Assembly (NCBI GenBank): GCA_002118135.1
Contig: BDIU01000089.1
Coordinates: 537,240-601,239 of the forward strand
From: Trebouxia sp. TZW2008
Taxonomy: Eukaryota > Chlorophyta > Trebouxiophyceae > Trebouxiales > Trebouxiaceae
Direction: 5' to 3'
DNA length: 64,000 nucleotides
Both the position numbers and the translations under genes were made by a program. Positions 56,471 to 64,000 of this stretch are shown piece after piece; position 1 is the first letter of the stretch, and every line of letters begins with the position of its first letter. The notes under the pieces were generated by a model. That model was given only the letters and a program-made list of their open reading frames with translations, did no database searches and was not told where the DNA came from.

Positions 56471-56789
56471 TGTCTGGTACAGGGCAAACTTAATTGGCTC
56501 TCTGACACGTAGCTAGCGTACCCTTTTCATGCGCCTCGTTAAGTGGTTTCGGATGTTAGGCCGTTTGACCTCAGATTGGAGGTCGGCGGTTCGATTCAGC
56601 GCTTCCGCACGATTGGTCCTCCTGTTTCCAGCCAGGATACTTGACGTTGATTGCTTGATGATTTGGGTCTCCGCTCTCGTTAATTAATTCAAGCCCAGGG
56701 TCTTGATTTAAGGGGGGGGGGATGTCACAGGGCAAATTTAATTGGCTCTCTGACACGTAGCTAGCGTACCCTTTTCATGCGCCCCGTTA
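56471..56789 (+). mobile_element. TRIM-like element: 65-bp terminal direct repeats, no coding region
   Basis: AGGGCAAA(C/T)TTAATTGGCTC then TCTGACACGTAGCTAGCGTA and CCCTTTTCATGCGCC.CGTTA occur at 56481-56541 and 56729-56789, about 97 percent identical. Just inside the left repeat, TGGTTTCGGATG resembles an initiator-tRNA primer site (TGGTATCAGAG). A polypurine run (AAGGGGGGGGGGA, 56710-56722) directly precedes TGTCACAGGG of the right repeat. These are the parts of a terminal-repeat retrotransposon in miniature. The interior also has GGTTCGATTC (box B-like), so a tRNA-derived SINE inserted in a duplication is the alternative. I see no target-site duplication. Confidence 0.6.
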
Positions 56790-57696
56790 CGGTCTATAGC
56801 CTGAAATGGCTCAACTCGATGTGAAGGTAAGAAAACCTGCCTTCGATATTGTGTTGCAGCTCATCAGCAGTTCAATACTGCTTTTGCACATGCTTGTCAG
56901 AGATTTGTTCCTAGAGGTCGATCAGCTCATGCTGGGTGACAATGTTGCTCGGCAGACGCATGATGAGGCGCTTGTTCAGCATGCGAGAATCTGTGACCGC
57001 TTTTGCGGCAAAGGCTGCAATGTCTCCTCAGGTGGTAGACACACCTGTCAGAGCAGCAGATGTTGCTTTTGCCAATTTGCTGTTGTGACAATGCATCATG
57101 GAACTGTATCCGGCAGATGTTGCTCGCAACAAACTGCTGTCCTGACAGTACATCATGTCAATGTATTAAGCATATGTTGCTTGCATCCAAGCTGCTATTG
57201 TGAAAGTAGAGACAGTGTGCAATGTATGCAGTAACTGCTAACAAAGCTTTCTTCGTCAGTTGCAAGCAGGAAGGCAGTACACAGCACTCCCATCTCTCCC
57301 ATTTTTGCACTCAAGGACCGACCTCTGTTGTTGATGCCAAAGAAAGTGTACTTTGCACACTAGGCCAATGCAAACAGACTTGACACAACAGAATGTCAAT
57401 TGAGTTGGCTATGATTGCCTGTGAGCCCATAGACTTCAGTCACACATGTCAGTCTCAAGTGCCGAATGAAGTCAACTGACACTCTCTTCACACTGCATAG
57501 TCTTGTGTGAAGTCAAGAGAAGCCAACCAGAATGCCAATACTAATGTAGTGGTTAACGGCCAATGGCAGAAGCTTTGCAAAGCTTCTTTTGCCAAACAAA
57601 GAGTGATTGAGTGCACTGTGCCCGAGCTGTATTGCACAGACAACATGAGACAAGACTATTGGGCCAAAATCATTGGGAAGGGCCAGTGAGACTTGC
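56790..57696. other. No supported gene
   Basis: A plus-strand frame beginning MAQLDVKVRKPAFDIVLQLI at 56806 is open for 142 codons, but its second half is Cys- and His-rich and lacks splice context; its first 60 codons may be an exon. A decayed repeat, GG(T/C)AGA(T)..TTGCT..CAA..TGCTGT, recurs at 57053, 57110 and 57165. Confidence 0.3.
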
Positions 57697-58740
57697 CTTT
57701 GACATCACCCTTCCCAAAAACAATCACTTGGTCTAATGGTGTCTTTTCTCCTAACTGGCCCAGGCCTGCATGAGCATCCTTGATGACGCAATCAGCACAA
57801 GCAAATGTTGTTCTGATGATCAAATCAGCGTCAACAGACATATTTATAAATGCAGATGTCAATTGCAAGGTATGAAGACTATGCATAAGTTGGCGTCGCG
57901 GTAAGGCATCCCCACAGGCTATAGAATCGATCCAGAGACACAGCGTGCTGTCTAGCTGCGCAGCCAGACAGCTCTGCATGGCATAGTGACTGGTTGTTTT
58001 AGGGCTCTGCAATAAGCTTGCTTACATGAGCCACCACCTTGTGTTACGTTGAGTTTGGAGCCAGATTTTGGCTGTACGATCAGAAGCAGAAGAAGCACCA
58101 CAAAGCTTCTGATGGCAGAGCAAATCCAGGCTACAGAATCAATGTAACTCAAGGTTGTGGCCAGTGTAAGCAAGCTAATTGCAGAGCCCATCATACAACT
58201 ATTTGCTACAAATGGGCAATATGACACAGTCAGTAAGCTGCCGTATGACTCTGCTCACCTGCAAATCAGTCTTCCATAAAACCATTGCTCCTGATGACAG
58301 TGTAAGGAAGGCCAACATGCTGAATTTGTTTCATGATTTGCGCGCGTGGCTCTGTCAGAAATGGCAACTTCGCACGGGCTCGCGGGAGGTCGACAGAAAA
58401 TTTCCGAGGGCAAAAATCGCTTCACTGTGCCAGCCTCTAATGCGGCTTGAATGAGGTTACTCTGCTGCAGGACTTGCGGCCCAGCCACAGCTGACACTAC
58501 TATATCGACGGGAGCAAGCGCTGCAAACGCTGAACGCAGACTCGGCAGATCACCGATGTCGCCATCGTGCAACTGAACGCCACCGTTCTGCAGCGTCTTC
58601 AAACCCTCAGCGTTCTTCTGTCTTGAGGAAGGCCGAACAAATGCAAAGACCTGCAGACCTTTAGAACTTAGTGCTAGCGTGAGAGGCAAACCAATATACC
58701 CGGTTGCGCCAACAATAAGGCGTTTTTGATGGCTCGCCAT
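57697..58740 (-). pseudogene. NmrA / isoflavone-reductase-like NAD(P)-binding protein, frameshifted
   Basis: The minus strand from ATG 58740 reads MASHQKRLIVGATGYIGLPL, with the NAD(P)-binding GATGYIG motif, then GDIGDLPSLRSAF, DIVVSAVAGPQ and KRFLPSE, all typical of atypical short-chain reductases of the NmrA/PCBER group. At about 58395-58404 (plus GAAAATTTCC) homology jumps frame by one base: the continuation AQIMKQIQHVGLPYTVIRSN lies in the next frame. In that frame a TGA (58266-58268) replaces an expected Trp just before the donor. A second exon near 57697-57860 gives LGQLGEKTPLDQVIVFGKGD and ends at a perfect GC donor (AAAG/gcaagt). No C-terminal exons were found. Two lesions point to a pseudogene or assembly errors. 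Confidence 0.6.
58000..58192. repeat. Foldback element: imperfect inverted repeat of about 50 bp arms
   Basis: GGGCTCTGCAATAAGCTTGC then TTACATGAGCCACCACCTTG and TGTTACGTTGA (58003-58052) pairs with the reverse complement of 58139-58190, which reads GGGCTCTGCAATTAGCTTGC then TTACACTGGCCACAACCTTG and AGTTACATTGA. The spacer is about 87 bp. It lies in the intron of the NmrA pseudogene. Confidence 0.8.
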
Positions 58741-59438
58741 ACCAACACACGCACTAATCAGCCCCGGCTTGATACGCCAAAAGAGCTACTGTTTGTGCGG
58801 TGTAGGAGCTCGAGCGCACAGGCGACAACGTTGGATTGTGCAAAGTCAAAATGACGATCACTGGCTAAAGGATGTAAAATTGCTTTCTCGTGGCTTTCTC
58901 GAGTCTTCTCGGGGTAAACGTAGATGGTCACGTGGGATAGCGATTTCAGGCGACTATCAAGACGAACGAACAGCCGTTCTTATTCATTTTTAAGCACTTC
59001 ATATCCTGATCCTATACGGGAACATGCCTTACGACTGAACATCAGTTACTGTAGCACCCTGCACGTGCACTGACAGGATGAGGGCCATGGGCACATTGAC
59101 GAGGGCTGATACTTCTCACTTCACCTGCTTAGAATGCCAGCAAATCAACTTGTGCTCCTGGAGACTTGGAACTTGAACCTGCTGAAATCATGAGCAGTAT
59201 AACAGGTCATTGAGAGTGGCTAATCCAGCCGACATCTAAGACTCTTTCTGCCTTTAATGGAAGACCAGATTCTATTATGCTGTACCTATTCATGCAAGAG
59301 TTTGAATTACCACAGCAACATTCTGTAGGATCCTGCAGCAACAAGTGGCAAAACGCTTGAAAGCATTTCTTACAGAATCACAACATGAGATCAATGACTC
59401 AGCTTGCTCAGAGAACACTGCACCTTGACGAAGTCCTT
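58741..59438. other. Intergenic
   Basis: No supported gene. The upstream part near 58741-58850 is CpG-richer and may be the NmrA promoter remnant. Confidence 0.4.
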
Positions 59439-61490
59439 TCAGCTTTTTGATGGGTGCGCAGAGGTCCTCATCCAATCCTTCGGAGGCTCCATCCTGATTT
59501 GCGTGCTTGTGAGCAGTGCATTTTGACTCTGCAGGAAGTTTGCCAATTCACCATATACCTGCAAAGTCATCACAACATGGTCGATATGCACCTGGAGCGC
59601 TGACACATGCTGGTTTCAAGGTGATGGCCCAGTGTCAAGAGTCATGAAGCACATGTGTCTTTTGACGGTCTTCAAAATACCTTGCTCAGTCATCAACTAC
59701 TATGGCATATCTGCATTGAAGTCCTATGCAACATGGCAATCAAACAACATGGACTTCAGCAAAGCATGGAGCAAATGACTGAAGTATACTGGTGCATGCA
59801 ACTTGCATGCAAGGCAAGCTATGCATGCAAGCTTGGCAAAACCCACTCAATGAAGGTGGGCCTTGTGACTTGCAGCAGGCCTGTTGTCCATCAGAGAAAC
59901 CTGCTTTGGTGTGCATCCTTGATACACGAGCGGCTGATTGTCCCTCAGCCGCAACAAATGGTGGCACTTGCCATCTGTAAGATCCAAGTCTAGTGGAAGC
60001 TGGCACATCTTGTGGGCAGCCAGCAAACAACAGACCACCTGGCCTCGACCTTCTTTGAATGTGTATTCCTTAGGTGCAATCACTTCAGCCTGCATGCATC
60101 GCCTGCACTACATGTCTGTGTAAGCAGTCAAGACAAGCTGAGCAACTCAAGGAGCATAGATGAGTATTGAGCTGTTTTCGCACTTGTTTCAGATGTGGGT
60201 TGTTCCTGCGGAAGGCTGCCTCATCCGCGGTAGACTATTTATGCTCAAAGCCAACCCGGAGCAGCATTGCCGCAGAATCTGCATCCACAGATGATGGTAC
60301 CACGCCTCCAACCACACCACCCGAATCGCCTATCTGTACATTGTACAGTGGTTTTGAATGTAGATCATGAACTTCATGACCGCTACGGCCCATGAGCACG
60401 CCACATGCTTGCAACTGTTTCTCATGGTACTTCACAAAGTCTGGTTCTCATCCACATACTGGGAGGAGTCAAGGGATCGATGTCAGCTGCACCTACAGCG
60501 CCACAGCCAAGTCAGCAACTGGCTGACATAATAGGAAGATGTAACATGCACGCACACTTTGTGTGACGAAGTCTCTGCTCTGCTGCTTGTACAAAGGGTG
60601 CCGCTTTGAAGCCGTCTACCTGTGCAAGCTGCACCTCTTGAAGCAGCTTATTGACCTGAGTACTTGATATGGCGGAGAAGGCAATGCTCATGACAGGACA
60701 ACTTGCGGTCAGTCCTGCAGGAGAGGGAACACAGGACATGTCAATGGCAAGTATTGCCATGGCATCCAACCAGCATAACATGGTGCAAAGTCAATTCACC
60801 TGATCTGAAGCGTTGCATTTGCTTGCGCACTGCTTGGATGATTGCTGGTGCTGACTCGCCTCCTTCTGCAGTCAAAGCATTTCATGATGCAAAGGAAGAG
60901 AAACTGTGCTATGATGCCATGTGCTACGATGCCATTATGCTGACCCTGTACCAGGTGTCAAGCTTTTTACACAGCTTGAAAAAGTCTACCCTCACAGTAT
61001 GGTTCCGAATGGACATCCATGACTTGCTAAGCCACACAGTGCATTGAGTCCGCTGATTATGTGAAATGCCAGCTTAGCCTTGAATGCTGCCACATGGTGA
61101 AATGTTTGAGGGGATCTTGCACAAGCTGAATGAGCTGCAATGGATAGCCTAGACAATATTCGGCCCAGCTTTACACTGTACTAGCATCTGCACCATGCAA
61201 CAATAGACAGGACATGCCCTAGTTCCTGCTGTCTTGTACATGCAAGTTGACTCTCATGATGAAGCAGAAGCTGAGCCTGACCTGATGGTGCGTCAGGAGA
61301 AGGGTGCGCAATGTTTTCAAAACGTCCAAAGGAGGACCATCAAAGAAAAGTAGCCTGTCTGCTGCTGGTAGCTGCAGCGATTTGCCCTTCAAGACTGGCT
61401 TATCTGAAGCACTGAGCCCTATCACAGCTCCATCTGGGATCTCAAGCTGGCTTAGCAGTGTCAGCCATTCAGCCATGTTGCATTCAAGTC
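59439..61490 (-). CDS. Unassigned multi-exon protein; first known exon resembles a ubiquitin-like domain (ATG11/FIP200 type possible)
   Basis: Supported exons: 61282-61490, 60800-60865, 60556-60714, then from 60440 down to about 60290, 60190-60236, 59901-60089 and 59439-59558 (stop). Exon one ends in phase 0 but the next needs phase 1, so one small exon is missing. The first exon reads MAEWLTLLSQLEIPDGAVIG then KGKSLQLPAADRLLFFDGPP, like the ubiquitin-fold start of ATG11/FIP200 autophagy scaffolds (prefix, LP..DR.LF.F). GGESAPAIIQAVRKQMQRFR and VNKLLQEVQLAQVDGFKAAP are helical. AEVIAPKEYTFKEGRGQVV and VYGELANFLQSQNALLTSTQ follow. The protein is far shorter than ATG11, so the name is a guess. 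A 54-nt intron is needed to avoid an in-frame TAG at 60239. Confidence 0.4.
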
Positions 61491-61603
61491 CTGCATGGGG
61501 AAGGAACAAGTTGCAAAAGGGCCATGTGTGCATGTTGACAGCTTATTTGCCGTGGATGTCACCTGCAACAGCCCTACCAAACGTGCAAAGACTTTGAACG
61601 ATG

Positions 61604-61763
61604 TTTTTTTTTTTTTTTTTTTTGGGTTACAGGGGAGATGTCCATTCCCAGTAGGCAAATAGCCAACCGAGACACCGGACGAACCTGGCATGTGCACGAA
61701 CAACGGCCTAGTCAACGAGCGGCTAAGCGATCAGTCCGATGCGGGAAGTCCCCGAAAATGGGG
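61604..61763 (-). mobile_element. Poly(A) retroposon (SINE or processed transcript) with 12-bp target-site duplication
   Basis: A 20-base T run at 61604-61623 (poly(A) on the minus strand) opens a 160-bp insert flanked on both sides by CTTTGAACGATG (61592-61603 and 61764-61775). Read on the minus strand the insert runs from CCCATTTTCGGGGACTTCCC through AGGTTCGTCCGG (box B-like) to CCCTGTAACCC and the A run. TGTAA before the tail is the chlorophyte polyadenylation motif. No coding frame is evident. The structure shows target-primed reverse transcription. Whether the source is a SINE family or an unknown short RNA cannot be told from one copy. Confidence 0.85.
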
Positions 61764-62540
61764 CTTTGAACGATGTGTTGCAAAGAGGTGACTACAGGCG
61801 AGCTCCTTTCAGAACAGAACAGCAGAGCATCGACAGGGCAGGTTGTGCTGCAGGCTGTCCTCACTTGCCACCAGAATGTTTCACAAACAAGGCATGTGCC
61901 AGGATTCCCAGACGCTTGAACGGAGTCTCAGTGCTACCCACGAGGAGTGACAAACCTTGCTTTGCGCACTGCTGCCACACGAGCAATCATTGGCCAAGGC
62001 CTGTGGCAGCACGAAACGCTGACTTCAGCGCTGAATGCTTCAACTATTCTGACGAGGAGCCAAAGTTGGCAGATCAAATTGCTCGATCCGGACCTTTGAG
62101 CTCGAGCTCAACAAGAGGGTACCGGCAAGAGCGAAGTCCCCTCGCAAATCGGATGCGGTTCCTTGTGAGCCAGCCAGGGCCAGGCAAACTGCTGTAGCAT
62201 CTGCAGGCGTCCGGCAGCCCTGTCTGGCAGTCAAATCGCTGTGTAACTGTGAAAGTGCCGTGCAACGAGAAATGGAATGCCGAAACACGCTGCCGAAAGC
62301 AAGAACACAGCAAGTCTGCAACAGAGAGAAGAAGCAAAACTGTCTTTGCTGAACAAGAAAGGCTACCACATGCCCGTTCTTGTTGCATGACGGAAGCATG
62401 TAAAATCCCGTTCTGCCTCAGTTCTGGACAGTTCTGGCCGTCACGTGACCACCCTGCCAGAACGCGCCGAAACCAGATTCGGCACCGTTTCAGATTAGAC
62501 CGCCAAAAGGTGCTGAGCCTAGTCAAACAGCAGCGAAGCA
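61764..62540. other. GC-rich region with overlapping frames on both strands, no gene resolved
   Basis: A plus-strand frame to 62197 contains NHWPRPVAARNADFSAECFN then YSDEEPKLADQIARSGPLSS, which looks protein-like, but its start falls inside the retroposon. The minus strand is also open. This may be the shared 5' region of the minus-strand gene ending at 59439 and of the coiled-coil fragment at 62541. Confidence 0.3.
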
Positions 62541-62794
62541 TTGCCGTCATGGCATGCAGGTGGAGCTGAAGTACCTCAGGGAGAGCAATGCCTCTACGCA
62601 TCACGACACTGGAGGCAGACAGGGTGGAGGCAAAGAAGGCAGGGCTGCTGGGGACCATCAGGCAGTTGCAGGAGCAGGATAATCACTTTTTCACATGGAA
62701 CAACTCCTTGATGGAGGCACCTACCAACCTTCAACACAAAGCGAGTGCACTTGACTTGAAGCTGTGTGACTGCGTGGCAGGAATGGATAGATGA
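62541..62794 (+). CDS. Coiled-coil exon or gene fragment
   Basis: After a GGCATGCAG acceptor the frame VELKYLRESNA runs about 13 codons, then the helical sequence continues one frame over as ITTLEADRVEAKKAGLLGTI and RQLQEQDNHFFTWNNSLMEA to a stop at 62792-62794. Either a frameshift near 62585 breaks the exon or an independent start (ATG 62588) is used. Family unknown. Confidence 0.35.
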
Positions 62795-63150
62795 ACTTGC
62801 AAAGGCTGTCCCACAGCAGCATCGGCACCAAATGCGAGAGGTTTGACAATCAGATTGCCTGTGACTGTACCTTCGATGCCAGGAATGCATGAATCATGCT
62901 GGAAGATGAAGCAGTACTAAAGGACTAGTCCCTTTTCCTGTTCTGAGCCTGTTTCACTTAGCCATTTCTGCAAACATGCCCTCACGAGCAATCACCAGCG
63001 CATAGCTCAAGACAACCAATCAGCGCTGTCTTTGACTGCTGCTGTCAGACCAGAGGTTTTCACAATGTCTGGTCACATTCTGCAGGGTTCACTCATGAGC
63101 ACACGTGGCTCCACTCTGATCTGCACCTGTGACACAAAACAGGTGGCTCA
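62795..63150. other. No gene seen
   Basis: No supported exon or repeat in this stretch. Confidence 0.4.
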
Positions 63151-63620
63151 TGAACAGCTTCTTCTGGCTAGCCTGGTCCCATGCAAAACAGCTGTTACTT
63201 GTATGTTGGTAGAGATTGTTGGCGCCTGCTCTGAGATTCTTGAATCTGCAATGACATCTTCATTTGTGTACATAGTCTCGACCATCCTCTGTTGGTCGCT
63301 AACATCTGCTGCTCTAGTTTTGCCAGTGTGTAAGCCGTGCCAGGAGCAGCTGCATCAAATTTTGATGCATGTACTGGAAACCTCCCATAGATAGCTTTAG
63401 ATAGACAGCTGCATAAGAGACCTGCTGTGCTGATGTACTTATGCTGTTTCCCTTGAATGCTCTTTGAAGTTTTGCTTGCTCATCACATGCTCCTGCAAGC
63501 CTGGCGCTTAATATGTGCAACCATGTTTGTCCAGCATTGCCTGTGCTTGGTGCGATGCTGAATGGACTGTGCAATCCTGTGTTGTTTTGGACATTGAAGT
63601 AGGCGTAACTATAGGCGTAA
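63151..63620 (-). CDS. Possible exons of an unrecognised minus-strand gene, broken or incomplete
   Basis: Two protein-like stretches: about 63421-63600 (PFSIAPSTGNAGQTWLHILS then LAGACDEQAKLQRAFKGNSI, ending at CAGCAG/gtctct) and about 63168-63365 (FDAAAPGTAYTLAKLEQQML then, one frame over, MYTNEDVIADSRISEQAPTI). The frame change inside the second stretch and the weak splice sites leave the model open. It may continue beyond the right edge. Confidence 0.25.
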
Positions 63621-64000
63621 CTTACGCCATTTAAGCTTAGCATGTAAAGACAGATGGATTTGACAGTCCTTTGTACACACGTACATGATGCATTTAAGAG
63701 TTGCATCAGCCATTGGCTTGGCAAGCACTGCAACTGCTTGCTGTTAACTCAACATGATGGCAGAGCACATGACATGCGTCATGCCATGAGGTTCCAAGCT
63801 TGCCTTGCGCAGTCTTGCCATCAGCTGCCTTGAGACGTCCCTTCAGCTAGACTTGCTTGTATGCTTTGTCTGAGATATGCAGGCTGCAGCATGCATGCAC
63901 AGGAGGGCTTGTGATGCCAAATCTTACAATGCAACGCTTGTAACGGGTTGATAGCCTTGGAAAGGCGCTCGTTGACACGTAGTGCACAACCCCTTTTGTT
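63621..64000. other. Right edge, no gene seen
   Basis: Short frames only. TGACACGTAG near 63973 matches ten bases of the TRIM-like terminal repeat, too little to call a copy. Confidence 0.35.

Noticed and set aside
56541..56600. A possible tRNA gene in the TRIM-like interior (GGTTCGATTC and a GACCTC..GAGGTC hairpin)
   Set aside because: The hairpin loop length is wrong for an anticodon arm and no acceptor stem pairs; it is kept only as an alternative SINE reading.
63960..64000. A second TRIM terminal repeat at the right edge
   Set aside because: Only about ten bases (TGACACGTAG) match.

Overview
The window reads as nuclear DNA of a green alga, most likely a chlorophyte of the trebouxiophyte type. 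Genes are intron-rich, with introns of about 40 to 900 bases that nearly always end in TGCAG. The gene set mixes a plant-type expansin carrying an algal six-cysteine tail, a plant-type SurE phosphatase, a GDSL esterase, a TMEM41-like membrane protein, an SMP/C2 lipid-transfer protein and an ataxin-3 deubiquitinase. There are no operons. A sequence gap of 13 N lies at 8051-8063. Gene models were built by hand from splice signals, reading phase and family motifs. Exon boundaries are therefore predictions, but most models keep one open frame through every junction.

Layout. 0-7 kb: the 3' end of one expansin-like gene, a small unrecognised minus-strand gene, then a complete seven-exon expansin (tandem paralogues). 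7-13 kb: a minus-strand coiled-coil gene, with an organelle-type tRNA-Phe fragment in one intron, diverging from a plus-strand multi-pass membrane protein. 14-20 kb: SurE (minus) diverging from an unknown plus-strand gene. 20-24 kb: a small single-pass membrane protein (minus) and a secreted GDSL esterase (plus). 24-29.4 kb: a RING protein, a 132-residue protein and a TMEM41/VTT protein, all minus. 30-37 kb: an SMP-C2 protein. 38.6-44.3 kb: a membrane-anchored coiled-coil protein (minus), sharing a promoter of about 130 bp with ataxin-3 (44.4-50.1 kb, plus). 50.7-51.6 kb: a small type I membrane protein. 52.4-55.3 kb: an organelle-targeted helical-repeat protein (minus). 56-64 kb: a TRIM-like element, a broken NmrA reductase, a seven-exon gene with a possible ubiquitin-like N-terminus, a poly(A) retroposon with target-site duplication, and weakly supported genes.

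The most unusual property of the region is that at least a dozen introns contain degraded tandem copies of the neighbouring exon, usually its 3' splice site plus its first codons. These decayed copies mostly lie 5' of the single copy that keeps phase with the rest of the gene. This exon-echo pattern recurs in unrelated genes on both strands and is the main candidate here for an undescribed process of intron growth and splice-site choice.

Functionally the genes are a normal chromosomal mixture: cell wall (expansin), nucleotide or phosphate salvage (SurE), lipid handling (GDSL, TMEM41, SMP-C2), ubiquitin and proteostasis (RING, ataxin-3) and organelle RNA metabolism (repeat protein). No single pathway cluster is evident.
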